From Actinoallomurus iriomotensis (lineage in GTDB: Bacteria > Actinomycetota > Actinomycetes > Streptosporangiales > Streptosporangiaceae): a DNA stretch of 64,000 nt. Positions 33,480 to 42,470 of the stretch are shown piece after piece. Both the position numbers and the translations under genes were made by a program. Position 1 is the stretch's first letter; the number at the start of each line of letters is the position of its first letter. The DNA lies in the NCBI RefSeq assembly GCF_030269445.1, contig NZ_BSTJ01000011.1:186001-250000 (forward strand). The letters run 5' to 3'. The notes under the pieces were generated by a model. It ran no database searches. It saw only the letters and a program-made list of their open reading frames with translations, and had not been told where the DNA came from.

Positions 33480-35978
33480 TCAGTGGCACTGCGGCGCGCA
33501 GATGCGCCGCGCGATCGTCTCCAGCAGGAAACGCTGCACGTCCTGAGGCTTCAGGGCGTGGAACGCCTCACCGTTGGTCTCCGCGGCGACCTTCTGCATC
33601 GCGGACATGTCCACGTCCGGCCCGAAGCCGATGAAGACGACCTCGACGGGCCGGTCCGGGTCGGCCTCCTTCTTCAGCGTGCTGAGCAGGCCGGCGAGGG
33701 AGATGCCGTGGACGTCGTCGTTCTTCCCGTCGGTCAGCACGAGGACGGAGTGGTAGTAGCCCGGCTTGTAGGTCTTCTGCAGCGACCGCACGCTCGCGAG
33801 TACCGAGTCGTACAGGCCGGTGTTGCCGGTCGGCTTCGGGCGTACGCGGCCGAGAGCGGACAGGATCGCCTGCCTTCGCGTGCCCGAACCCAGACGCGTG
33901 GACAACGGTCCGATCGGCACCTCGGTCCGGTAGTCCAGGGCGCCGTTCAGGTTCGTGGAGAAGGTCCACAGCCCCAGGTCGGTGTCGTCGGGCAGCATCG
34001 CGAGGCCGTTCTGCGCGATCTGCGCGGTCGCCTGCATGCGCGTCAGGCCGTTCCCGACCGGCTGGGCCATCGACCCCGACACGTCGAGGAGAGTCAGCAT
34101 CCGGGTGCGCAGCGAGAGCTTGGTCCACGCCTGCATGACGTCGGTGACGTCACCGACGGCCGGGGTCGGCAGCGCGCGCGGCACCCGCGGGCTCAGCCCG
34201 TTCTGGGTGGTGAAGCCGTCGCCCGGATGGCCGTCGGGGGTGCGGAAGCCGAGCGAGCGCACGGCGTTCTTCGCCTCGGTGCCGCCGAGCGCCTGCTCGA
34301 GCAGGCCGGCCGCGCTCACCTTGTCCTCGTCGTCGGTGGCGAGCGTGAACGGGTAGTCGAGGCTCAGCAGGCCCTCGCTGGGATACAGCGCCGTGGCCGG
34401 AGCGGAGGGGTTGCCACGGTTGAACTTCCACACCGCCTGCTCGGGCACGATCACCACCGGCGCCCGTCCGTGCAGGTCGCGGTGGAAGCTGGCGAACAGG
34501 GCCTGCGGCGTCGGCGAGAGGCTGTTCTGCACGTTGCGGACGATCTGGGTGAAGATCGGGTCGGCGTTCGGGTCGCCCTGCAGCAGCTCGCGGGTCATGA
34601 CCACCGCGCCGATGCCGCCCGCGTTGCGGTTCGGGTCGAGGATCTGCAGGTGCACCGAGTCGGCGGGGAGCATGTCGTTCTTGCTCACCGCGCCCGCGGA
34701 GAGCGCGTCGGTGGCCTTGAGCAGCATGTCCCACGTCGGGCGGATGCCCTCACTGTGGATCTTGTTGGCGAACGTCCGCGACGTGGCGACGACGATCGGC
34801 GTCTTGGCCAGCGAGGTCGGGGTCAGATGCACGCTCGACGCGCCCTTGGCCGTGCTGCGTACGAGCGTGACCCACAGCGAGGAGTCGGGGATCCACACGT
34901 CCGGGTCGGCCTCGCCCGGCACGGACCCTCCGCCGGACAGCACGGTGGACATGCCGGCCGGGTCGGACGCCTTGACCGTCGCCTGCACGCACTTGCCGTT
35001 CACCGAGTGCCGCGCGTCGTCGAAGGACTTGGTGACCTGGCTGATGGCCGGGGCGATCTCCGGCGCCGCCGCCACGTTGAGCTTGATCGCGTGGCTGCCG
35101 CAGCCCCGCGGTCCCGCGAGCGCGTACGCGCCCGCGCCGAGCAGGATGGCAAGGCCGATGGCGCCCGCGAGCGGGCCGATCAGCGTGCTGAGCGACCGGC
35201 GGCGTGCGGCGCGGCGCCGCCCTCCGCCGCCCGGGGCCGAGCCCGCCCGGCGGCGGACGCCCTCGTCGCGTCCGCTTCCGCGCCGTCTCCGACCGTCGCG
35301 GCCGTGACCGTCCTGCCCGAAGTCGTCCTGCCCGAAGCCATCTTGCCCGGGACCGCCTTGCCCGGGACCGCCTTGACCGGGGCCGCCTTGCCCGGGGCCG
35401 CCTTGACCGGGGCCGCCTCGACCCGGGCCGCCTCGACCGGGGCCGCCCTGTCCGGGGCCACCTTGACCGGGGCCGCCCTGTCCGGGGCCACCTCGACCAG
35501 GGCCGCCTTGACCCGGACCGCCTTGACCGGGGCCGCCCTGTCCGGGACCGCCTTGACCCGGACCGCCCTGGCCCGCGCCGCCGGGGCCGCCCTGGGGGGG
35601 AAGGCCCTGACCCGGACCGTTCGGCGGCCCTCCGTAGTTTCCGTATCCCTGGCTGCGGAAGTCCGAGCCGCCGTACCCGCCGGCCGCCATGCCGACACCG
35701 GACCGGCCGAGACCGGGTCCGGTGTAGCCGTCGCGCCCCTGCCCGGGGCCCCGGTCGTCAGCCGGGCCGCCCGCGTACCCGCCACCGCCCGCGGGGTCGT
35801 TCGGGTAACCGCCGTACGGGTCGCGTCCGCCGCTCGCGCCGAAGGGATCCCGCTGGGACGGCGGGTGTTGAGGACCCGTGTCGCCGGAGTTCGCGCCGGT
35901 GGGCGGCACCGGACGGCCCGGCCACCCCTCCTCCGGCGTGCCGCCTGAGGGCTCCTCCTTGCGGCGACGTCCGCTCAC
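33480..35978 (-). CDS. Membrane-anchored substrate-binding and VWA-domain protein
   Basis: An 832-residue surface protein. The first 260 residues are Gly/Pro/Gln rich with many GGPGQ repeats and are presumed cytoplasmic. A short basic cluster and one membrane span (residues about 270-300) follow. Outside lie a periplasmic-binding-protein-like domain (AAAPEIAPAISQVTKSF onward) and a C-terminal von Willebrand A domain with the MIDAS start TLLDVSGSMAQP. The last residues include CAPQC. Similar binding/VWA proteins are common in actinomycetes; the ligand is unknown. GTG 35978 is preceded by AAAGAGGACATC, and the in-frame ATG further up has no ribosome site. Confidence 0.85.
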   Translation of the reverse strand: MSGRRRKEEPSGGTPEEGWPGRPVPPTGANSGDTGPQHPPSQRDPFGASGGRDPYGGYPNDPAGGGGYAGGPADDRGPGQGRDGYTGPGLGRSGVGMAAGGYGGSDFRSQGYGNYGGPPNGPGQGLPPQGGPGGAGQGGPGQGGPGQGGPGQGGPGQGGPGRGGPGQGGPGQGGPGQGGPGRGGPGRGGPGQGGPGQGGPGQGGPGQGGPGQDGFGQDDFGQDGHGRDGRRRRGSGRDEGVRRRAGSAPGGGGRRRAARRRSLSTLIGPLAGAIGLAILLGAGAYALAGPRGCGSHAIKLNVAAAPEIAPAISQVTKSFDDARHSVNGKCVQATVKASDPAGMSTVLSGGGSVPGEADPDVWIPDSSLWVTLVRSTAKGASSVHLTPTSLAKTPIVVATSRTFANKIHSEGIRPTWDMLLKATDALSAGAVSKNDMLPADSVHLQILDPNRNAGGIGAVVMTRELLQGDPNADPIFTQIVRNVQNSLSPTPQALFASFHRDLHGRAPVVIVPEQAVWKFNRGNPSAPATALYPSEGLLSLDYPFTLATDDEDKVSAAGLLEQALGGTEAKNAVRSLGFRTPDGHPGDGFTTQNGLSPRVPRALPTPAVGDVTDVMQAWTKLSLRTRMLTLLDVSGSMAQPVGNGLTRMQATAQIAQNGLAMLPDDTDLGLWTFSTNLNGALDYRTEVPIGPLSTRLGSGTRRQAILSALGRVRPKPTGNTGLYDSVLASVRSLQKTYKPGYYHSVLVLTDGKNDDVHGISLAGLLSTLKKEADPDRPVEVVFIGFGPDVDMSAMQKVAAETNGEAFHALKPQDVQRFLLETIARRICAPQCH
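35340..35595. repeat. 15-bp GC-rich tandem repeat encoding GGPGQ
   Basis: Roughly seventeen imperfect copies of a 15-base unit (CCGCCTTGACCGGGG on the plus strand) inside the VWA-protein gene. Variants read GGPGR. Such coding repeats change copy number by slippage. Confidence 0.75.
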
Positions 35979-36361
35979 GATGTCCTCTTTCGCGGGAGAT
36001 GGGTGGATATAGAGCGGCACTGTAGCCTCCCCTTCCCGATGTGACCAAAGAGGCCAGTGAGAACTTTCCGCAGGTCAACGCGGCCCGGTCATGACTGGAA
36101 ACCTTGCTCGCCGGTAAAGAAACCAACTTCGGTGAGCGCCCGTGAGTTGACTTCCGGGCCGATGCGCTGCGCCGTCGTGGAAAGGAGGCGGTAAGGAACC
36201 CGGTCACGGCCGGTTGACCCGATCGCCGCGGGCGAGCGCCGGTGACGGCCCGCCCACGTGGCGTCAACGGATTCGGTCTGGTATACGGGCGAACCTGAAC
36301 CCGCCGGTCAGCTTCGTCGTGCACAGTAGGGCAGGGGCCCACGTCGACGGGGGAGCGGCAG
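35979..36361. other. Intergenic region between divergent genes, with one promoter candidate
   Basis: On the minus strand TTGGTC (36043-36048), an 18-base gap and TACAGT (36019-36024) form a fair promoter 40 bases before the VWA-protein start. A GTTGACTTCC at about 36147 might serve the right-hand gene. Apart from these the 383 bases hold nothing that I can name. Confidence 0.35.
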
Positions 36362-37354
36362 ATGACGAGACTCGCGACCGTACGGGACGACGACGCGACG
36401 GCACACCCGGTCACGCGACGGCGGTGGACAACGGTGATCACCTGGATTCTCGTGGCCGTCTGGCTGCTGTGGGCGGTCGCCCGCCTCGTCGGCGTCGACC
36501 GGCTGTCCTCCTTCTCCTCGATCCTGATCCCGGCGATGGCCGTGGTGCCGTACGTCGCGGCGGGCGTGGTCATCCCGCTCGCCGTCGCCGCGCTGACCCG
36601 CGACCGGGTCGCGCTCGCGGTCACGGTCGCCGTCGCCGCGGTGTACGCCGGCATCGTGCTGCCCAGGGCGTTCGGCGGCGGGCAGCCGCACGCGGCCGGC
36701 CCGCGGCTGCGGATCCTCACCGCCAACCTCAAGTTCGGCCAGGCCGGCGACGAGGGCCTGGTCGACCTCGTCCGGCGCACCGGCGCCGACATCCTCAGCG
36801 TGCAGGAGTTCACCCCGGCGGCGGCCGAGCGGCTCGACGCGGCGGGCATCGAGGGCCTGATGCCGTACCGGGTGATCGACCCGCGCGGCGGCCCCGAGGG
36901 CACCGGCCTGTACTCCCGCTATCCGCTCACCGAACAGCCCGACCGCGGACCCACCACGTTCGCGATGGTGAACGCGATCGTGCGGGTGCCGGACGCCGCG
37001 CCCGTACGCTTCACCGCCGCGCACCCGCCGGCGCCGCTCGGCCCGGACGCCGCGAGGTGGCGGCACGACCTGAAGGAGATCCCGCCGCCCACCCCGCACG
37101 GGGAGGTCGGCATCGTCGCGGGCGACTTCAACGCCACACTCGACCACGCACCGCTGCGCCGCCTGATCGGGGAGGGCTTCACGGACGCCGCGGACGCGAC
37201 CGGACAGGGCCTCGTGCCGACGTTCCGCCCCTGGCCGCCGATCACGATCGACCACGTGCTCGCCGACCGGCGCTGCGCGATCGAACGGGTGAAGGTCTAC
37301 CTCCAGCCCGCCAGCGACCACCGCGCCCTCTTCACCGAACTCCGGCTGCCCTGA
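36362..37354 (+). CDS. Membrane-anchored endonuclease/exonuclease/phosphatase-family protein
   Basis: A 330-residue protein. Three hydrophobic segments in residues 22-105 are followed by an exported EEP domain: RILTANLKFGQ (metal-binding Asn), DILSVQEFTP (catalytic Glu), VAGDFNATLDH (Asp/Asn) and PASDHRALFTEL (Asp-His at the end). These are the hallmarks of metal-dependent phosphodiesterases such as DNase I or sphingomyelinase-like enzymes. The substrate is unknown; a surface phosphodiester is likely given the topology. Its stop codon lies within the first copy of a 69-bp repeat array. Confidence 0.88.
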   Translation: MTRLATVRDDDATAHPVTRRRWTTVITWILVAVWLLWAVARLVGVDRLSSFSSILIPAMAVVPYVAAGVVIPLAVAALTRDRVALAVTVAVAAVYAGIVLPRAFGGGQPHAAGPRLRILTANLKFGQAGDEGLVDLVRRTGADILSVQEFTPAAAERLDAAGIEGLMPYRVIDPRGGPEGTGLYSRYPLTEQPDRGPTTFAMVNAIVRVPDAAPVRFTAAHPPAPLGPDAARWRHDLKEIPPPTPHGEVGIVAGDFNATLDHAPLRRLIGEGFTDAADATGQGLVPTFRPWPPITIDHVLADRRCAIERVKVYLQPASDHRALFTELRLP

Positions 37355-37506
37355 CCGAGCGCAGCGAGGGAATCAAAAGGCACGCCCCGGCGGTCGCTCT
37401 CTCCGATGTAGGAGGACCCCTGGCCGAGTGGAGCGAGGGGATCAAAGGGCGCGCCCCGGCGGTCACTCTCTCCGATGGAGGAGGACCGCTGGCCGAGCGG
37501 AGCACG
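37351..37506 (+). repeat. 69-bp translational repeat array, two units plus a partial
   Basis: Units start at 37351, 37420 and 37489 with exact 69-base spacing. The start positions are CTG rather than ATG (CTGACCGAG, CTGGCCGAG). Each full unit ends in TCCGAT-x-GGAGGACC. The first unit contains the stop of the EEP gene. The partial third unit leads into the SpoU methyltransferase gene, whose ATG is at 37539. The array is open in frame with that gene from 37428. Confidence 0.75.
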
Positions 37507-37538
37507 GTCTTCACCGTGGAGGCCGCGATACTGGGGGC

Positions 37539-38357
37539 ATGGCCCGCCTGATCCCCGTCGCCGACCCGGCCGACCCGCGTCTCGCCGACTACACCCGCCT
37601 GCGCGACGTGAACCTCCGCAAGAGCCTGGAGGCCGAGCACGGCCTGTTCATGGCCGAGGGCGAGAAGGTCATCCGCCGGGCGATCGCCACGGGCCACCTC
37701 GTGCGGTCCGTGCTGGCCGCGCATCGCTGGGTCGAACCCCTGTCCGACGTGCTCGGCGACGCGCCGGTGTACGTCGTGGACGACGCGGTGGCCGAGGCGG
37801 TGACCGGGTTCCCGGTGCACCGCGGCGCGCTCGCGTCGATGGAACGCCTGCCGCTGCCGTCCGTCGGCGCGCTCCTGCCGGGCGTACGGCGGATCCTCGT
37901 CCTGGAGGACCTCGTCGACCACGGCAACGTCGGGGCGATCTTCCGGTGCGCCGCGGCCCTCGGCGTCGAGGCGGTCGTCCTGTCACCCCGCTGCGCGGAC
38001 CCGCTGTACCGGCGGTCGGTCAAGGTGTCGATGGGTGCGGTCTTCGCCGTGCCGTACGCCCGGATGACCGACTGGCACGGCGGGCTGGCCGAACTGCGCG
38101 CGGCCGGGTTCACGCTGCTGGCGCTCACCCCGGACCAGTCGGCCACGCCGATCGGCAAGGCGCCGCTGGGCGAGCGGGTCGCCCTGATGCTCGGCGCGGA
38201 GGGCGACGGCCTGTCCTCCCGCTGGCTCCGCGAGGCCGACGAACCCGTCTGCATCCCGATGAGCGGCGACGCCATGGACCTCGGCGTCGACTCGCTCAAC
38301 GTGGTCGCGGCCGCGGCGATCGCCTGCCACGAACTGATGCGCCCCGGCGTCCTGTAG
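37539..38357 (+). CDS. TrmH/SpoU-family RNA 2'-O-methyltransferase
   Basis: A 272-residue SPOUT enzyme. The C-terminal half shows the three SpoU motifs: LEDLVDHGNVGAIFRCAAAL (motif 1), LMLGAEGDGL (motif 2) and IPMSGDAMDLGVDSLNVVAAA (motif 3), which form the SAM-binding knot. The N-terminal part (SLEAEHGLFMAEGEKVIRRA) is the substrate-binding domain usual for rRNA ribose methyltransferases. The target is likely 23S rRNA or a tRNA, not decidable here. The ATG follows GGGGGC and a 69-bp repeat array that may affect its translation. Confidence 0.9.
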   Translation: MARLIPVADPADPRLADYTRLRDVNLRKSLEAEHGLFMAEGEKVIRRAIATGHLVRSVLAAHRWVEPLSDVLGDAPVYVVDDAVAEAVTGFPVHRGALASMERLPLPSVGALLPGVRRILVLEDLVDHGNVGAIFRCAAALGVEAVVLSPRCADPLYRRSVKVSMGAVFAVPYARMTDWHGGLAELRAAGFTLLALTPDQSATPIGKAPLGERVALMLGAEGDGLSSRWLREADEPVCIPMSGDAMDLGVDSLNVVAAAAIACHELMRPGVL

Positions 38358-38380
38358 TACCGGCGGCCGGTTCGCTGGGA

Positions 38381-39328
38381 CTAGTGCGCGGCGCCGCCGG
38401 AACGGCGCGTCCTGCGGTGCGCGCCCTTCTGCTTCGGCGAGCGAGCGTTCGCCCGCCCGAGGCGTACCTGCGTCAGCAGCAGCGAGAAGGCGACGAGCAG
38501 CGCGGCGAGCCAGGCCGCCTGGGTGCTGGCGAGCTTGTCGAAGGTGAGCTCGTCGGCGGCGTCGGTGGTCCCGCGCATCTGCTGGGAGTTGCCGGTGTTC
38601 ACGACCGGCGCGGTCGACGGCGCCTGCGTCGGCGCGATCGAGGGCAACACGGCCGGATCGTTCGAGGGAGCGACCGACGGCGTAGCCCCGGCCCCGGACG
38701 ACTTACCCAACCCGCTAGGCAGGTTCGACGTGCTCGAACTGCCACTGCTACTGCTACTGCTGCTCCCGCTGGAGCTGCCGCTCTTACTTGACCCGCTGCT
38801 GGAGCCACCGGACTTCGTTGCCGACGGTGACGGCGACGGCGACGCGGCCTTCTTCACCGTAAGTGCCTGTTGCTTCGAAACCTCGGTGACGCCATCCCCC
38901 GCTGCGTACGCCGTCACCGTCACTTTGCCGCTTTTGTCCTGTGATGGGATCTTGACGGCGATGGCGATGTGTCGAGTTTTAGACAGGGTCGTCTTGTAAA
39001 CGGTCGAACCGCTGGCGACGGAGGTCGCCGAGGCGCTCCGGTCCGCGTCGAGCGTCAGCTCGAAGTTTTTCACGTCACCGCCGGTCGCCGTTGCGACGAC
39101 CTCCATCGACGCCTTTGCGCCCGGCGTCACCGTGCTCGGCACGCTGGCGAACTTCAACTCAATCGCCAGCGGCGGGGGAGTCGGGGTGGCCGAGTCCGAG
39201 TTCGACGGGGACGCTGAGGGGGACGTGCTGTCCGTCGTCTCCGCGATGGCTGCCGCGGTGCCACTGACCAGGACGATGCCTGTGCCAACGCTGATGATCA
39301 GTGGGGTTCGTACCGATCGTGCGAGCAC
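38381..39328 (-). CDS. Secreted Ser-rich protein with C-terminal membrane anchor
   Basis: A 315-residue exported protein. Residues 1-30 form a signal peptide (basic start, TPLIISVGTGIVLVSGTAAA, then an AIAE cleavage region). A beta-rich domain of about 110 residues follows (VPSTVTPGAKASMEVVATAT, SKTRHIAIAVKIP), then a long Ser/Gly/Lys stalk and a terminal span (AAWLAALLVAFSLLLTQVRL) with a basic cytoplasmic tail. I chose GTG 39328 because GAGGAGG lies nine bases upstream; a TTG at 39346 would place that site inside the gene. The function is unknown; it is a cell-surface stalk protein. Confidence 0.75.
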   Translation of the reverse strand: MLARSVRTPLIISVGTGIVLVSGTAAAIAETTDSTSPSASPSNSDSATPTPPPLAIELKFASVPSTVTPGAKASMEVVATATGGDVKNFELTLDADRSASATSVASGSTVYKTTLSKTRHIAIAVKIPSQDKSGKVTVTAYAAGDGVTEVSKQQALTVKKAASPSPSPSATKSGGSSSGSSKSGSSSGSSSSSSSGSSSTSNLPSGLGKSSGAGATPSVAPSNDPAVLPSIAPTQAPSTAPVVNTGNSQQMRGTTDAADELTFDKLASTQAAWLAALLVAFSLLLTQVRLGRANARSPKQKGAHRRTRRSGGAAH

Positions 39329-39457
39329 CGCCCACGACCTCCTCAACGATCGCCGTTGATATCAACCCTACGCTTCGTCATGCGTGGGGTAAGAATCATG
39401 CGATCACGTCAAGCCCGATCAATCAACAGGGCAGGCGAACTTGTCGCCTCCAATGCC

Positions 39458-39826
39458 CTAAATGTTCTCTTCGCGTAGTTGGTCGATCTCTTCGCGTGAG
39501 ACCCAGATCTGGTACACGCCGGCGTCGACCGTCTCCAGGCCCAGCGCCACCGCGACCGGGGCGCGGCCGCCCGCGTACTCCAGCCGCACCCAGCCGCCGT
39601 GCTCGCCGATGACGACGAAGGGCTCTCCCCGCCACGTGCAGTGCGTCCGGACGTACCGCAGGTCGTCCACCTCGGCGTCGCGGACGACCCGCACGAACCG
39701 GCCCGGGCGTACCTCGTCGAACCCCTCCTCCGGCGCGGTGGCGTAGAGCCGCACCTCGCCGTCCACGCCGGGCGTGGCGTCGTACTCCGCGTCACGCCAG
39801 CGCGCGGTGTAGCCGTCGCGAATCAC
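39458..39826 (-). CDS. Hypothetical protein, 122 residues, coupled to the SseB-repeat protein
   Basis: I do not recognise this protein. It is acidic, has no signal or membrane span, and contains WRDAEYDATPG, PGRFVRVVRDAEVDDL and an EPFVVIGEHGGWVRLEYAGG segment suggesting a small beta-rich fold. The GTG start overlaps the stop of the larger upstream gene by four bases (GTGA), so the two are translationally coupled. Downstream AT-rich DNA (39347-39457) separates it from the surface-stalk protein. Confidence 0.7.
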   Translation of the reverse strand: MIRDGYTARWRDAEYDATPGVDGEVRLYATAPEEGFDEVRPGRFVRVVRDAEVDDLRYVRTHCTWRGEPFVVIGEHGGWVRLEYAGGRAPVAVALGLETVDAGVYQIWVSREEIDQLREENI

Positions 39827-42354
39827 TCCGTGTCCCCCCAGACCAGCCGGTCGGCGTCCCAGCGCGCGACGAAGCGTTCGGAGCCGTCGCCGCCGATGGC
39901 GTACATCTCCGAGCCGTGCGGCAGGCGCATGCTGTCGACCTTGTACTCGCGGATGCTGCCGGCGCTGCCCGGCGCGAAGCCGTCGCCGCCGAAGGGCGGG
40001 AGTTCGAGCACCCAGCCGCCGTCGCCCCACGACCGCATCGCCTCTTCGGTCTGGCCGCCGAACGGGATGCGGTAGAGCCCGGAACGGTACGCGGGCCAGC
40101 GGATGACGTGGACCTCGGCGTCGTCCGGGTGGAACGGCGAGCCCTCGCGCAGCAGGCCGAGCGACTCGTACAGCAGCCTCGGGGTGTTCAGGTCGACCAC
40201 GTCCTGGACCCGGTGCACGAAGCCGGCCACCCGGTCGTACGCCTGCTCCAGGTGCCACGCGACCTGGTCGTGCGGCACGACCTTCTGCATGATGGCGAAC
40301 GGCCCGCGCGGCGCCTCCACCGGCCGGTCGGCGGCGGGTGCGGGCCGTGCCCCGGCCTCCTGCGCCGCCTCGGCGTCGCCCTCGCGGCGCGGCTCGCCGA
40401 CGGACACCGGGGCCGCGGCGCCGCCGAGCGGCATCCCGCCCTCGGGCATGGGCGGGGGGATGTCCTCGGCCACCCGCTCCGGGCCGACGGCGGACAGCGC
40501 GCGGATCTGCTCCCCGGACAGGACCAGCTCGATCGGCGTGCCCGGGTTGACCGAGACGCTCCAGCCGTGGTCGGGCCAGCCCGCCACCAGCTCGGCGAAG
40601 GTCGGCATGACGAAGCCGGTCGTGCCGACCGCCGCCTTCATCCAGTCGAAGGACGTGAACGCGAGCACGGACGGCCGCCCGCGTACGGGAACGGCCGACC
40701 AGGGGAAGGACGGGTCGCCGGGCCGTGTCTGCACGGCGGGCGGCGTACGGCTCCAGACCGGCAGGAACACCGTGGCGTCCATGAGGACCTTCACGATCAT
40801 GTCCGCGTCGCCGCGCACGTCGAACATCTGGCGTTCGGCGTCGCTCTGCGCCGGGAAGTCGCGGGCCAGCCGCGCCGCGGCGGCGGCGTCGACCTGCTCG
40901 GCCATCGGGGTGACGCGGTCGCCGGGGAGTGACGCGCCGATCGCGGTGCCGCCGTTGATGACCAGCTCCAGCGCCGGGTCCGGCCAGAACCGCAGCACCT
41001 TGGCGAGGTCGGACAGCACGAACGGATGACCGCCCATCGCGTCGCGCATCCGCCCCGGCCCGGTGTAGATCGGCACGGCGGGACGCCCGGAGGAGTCGTC
41101 GACGTACCACTGGAACCCGGGGCGTCCCGGCGCCAGCATCGAGTCGCCGCCCTCGACGACCGGCACCCAGATCTGGCGTACGCCGAGCAGGGTCCGCAGG
41201 AACTCCTCGCGGTCACCGCGCGTCGCGGCGTCCAGCAGGCTCCGCTCCTCTTCGTCGAGCGGCGTGAACTCGGCGTCGGGGGTGAAGTGCAGCACGAGCG
41301 GCGACGCGTCCACGTCGAGCGGCCCGTCGAGCGGCGGCGGCACGTCGTACGCCGGCGCGGGCGGCGGCGCGCCCTGCGCGGGCTCGGCCACCGGGTCGGC
41401 GACGCCCACCGGCACCTGCTCGACCGGCACGGGCTCGGCCGGTGCGGGCTCGGCGGCCAGAGGCTCGGCGGGTACGGGCTCGGCGGGTACCGGCTCGGCC
41501 GGTGCGGGAACGGGCGGCGGGGGAGCGGGCGGGCCGGACTCCGGAGCCGGCACGGGCTCGGGCGCCGGTACGGGCTCGGGCGCCGGCGTGGGTTCGGGAG
41601 CCGGAGGCGCGCCGTGCTTCGGCATGATCGGGATGCCGTCGTGCACGGTCGTCTCGAAGGCGTCCTCGGACGGTATGGGGTCCGGGTTCGCGCCGTTCTG
41701 CACGGTCGCCGGCGCCACCTGCTGAAGCGGTGCGGTCGGCGGCACCGACTCCTGCGGCGGCGCGGCCTCCTGGGCCGGGACGGGCGGCGCGAGGGCCGGG
41801 TCCGGAGCCGGGGCGTCGCCCACCGGCGGCGCCGGTGCCTCCTGCGCCTGCGGGGGCGGCGCGGTCTCCGCGCCGGGAGCCGCCGCGACGCCCTGCTGCG
41901 GCTCCTCGCCGGGAACCGGCGCGATGCCCGCGGTGAGCTGACCGATGAACCAGGCCGGCAGATAGCCCTCGATGGGCAGGCCGGAGTTCAACGCGAGCCA
42001 CCACTCCTGGTCCGGCCACGTGCGGGCCATGTCGGCCAGCGTCATGTGGACGAAGTGCTGGTACGCCGGGCCGAGGCACGCGCGCCCCGCCTCACCGGAG
42101 GTGTAGGCGAGCACCTGCGTACGACCGTCGCGGGTGCTGGTCGGCCAGGTGAACGCCCCCGGGTCGGCCAGCACCGACTCGGCCTCGCCCGGCGGCAGCG
42201 GAACGAACAGCTCCGCGCCGCTCACGAGTTTGAAGTAGGTGTCCTGGTCGCCATCGCGCAGCGCGTCACGGAGCTGGTTTTCGAGCTGATTCGCTGGCTC
42301 CCACGCGTCGGTCAATGTCGCCACCCCCCGGAAGCTCGATAGCGGAGTGTCCAC
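39823..42354 (-). CDS. Protein with three SseB-type repeats
   Basis: An 843-residue protein with three copies of an SseB N-terminal-like domain: about residues 25-150 (KLVSGAELFVPLPPG), 370-490 (LLGVRQIWVPVVEGG) and 510-640 (LMDATVFLPVWSRTP). Each carries the hydrophobic strand, FxW and AFTS/AYTS pattern. The first two are separated by a long Pro/Ala/Glu linker with PVPAEPVPAEP-like repeats. The C-terminal 200 residues are unassigned. SseB domains occur in actinomycete type VII secretion neighbourhoods and elsewhere; no secretion gene is seen here. Alternative start: GTG 42324, just before the first domain. Confidence 0.75.
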   Translation of the reverse strand: MDTPLSSFRGVATLTDAWEPANQLENQLRDALRDGDQDTYFKLVSGAELFVPLPPGEAESVLADPGAFTWPTSTRDGRTQVLAYTSGEAGRACLGPAYQHFVHMTLADMARTWPDQEWWLALNSGLPIEGYLPAWFIGQLTAGIAPVPGEEPQQGVAAAPGAETAPPPQAQEAPAPPVGDAPAPDPALAPPVPAQEAAPPQESVPPTAPLQQVAPATVQNGANPDPIPSEDAFETTVHDGIPIMPKHGAPPAPEPTPAPEPVPAPEPVPAPESGPPAPPPPVPAPAEPVPAEPVPAEPLAAEPAPAEPVPVEQVPVGVADPVAEPAQGAPPPAPAYDVPPPLDGPLDVDASPLVLHFTPDAEFTPLDEEERSLLDAATRGDREEFLRTLLGVRQIWVPVVEGGDSMLAPGRPGFQWYVDDSSGRPAVPIYTGPGRMRDAMGGHPFVLSDLAKVLRFWPDPALELVINGGTAIGASLPGDRVTPMAEQVDAAAAARLARDFPAQSDAERQMFDVRGDADMIVKVLMDATVFLPVWSRTPPAVQTRPGDPSFPWSAVPVRGRPSVLAFTSFDWMKAAVGTTGFVMPTFAELVAGWPDHGWSVSVNPGTPIELVLSGEQIRALSAVGPERVAEDIPPPMPEGGMPLGGAAAPVSVGEPRREGDAEAAQEAGARPAPAADRPVEAPRGPFAIMQKVVPHDQVAWHLEQAYDRVAGFVHRVQDVVDLNTPRLLYESLGLLREGSPFHPDDAEVHVIRWPAYRSGLYRIPFGGQTEEAMRSWGDGGWVLELPPFGGDGFAPGSAGSIREYKVDSMRLPHGSEMYAIGGDGSERFVARWDADRLVWGDTE

Positions 42355-42470
42355 CGTACCCGGATGAAACCGGCGGTGCTGCGGAGTATGCCGAGTCCGG
42401 TGGGACGGCCCGGCGCGCTCCGGACATCTGGGTCGCCCTGTCGGTGCACTTCGTCGATGACATGCGACTT

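Noticed and set aside
35340-35595. Regular repeats considered as a CRISPR array
   Set aside because: The units are 15 bases with no spacers and are in frame within a gene.
33468-35948. An 826-codon plus-strand frame with Leu/Thr/Gly/Ala repeats
   Set aside because: Antisense of the VWA protein; its repeats are only the reverse of the GGPGQ units.
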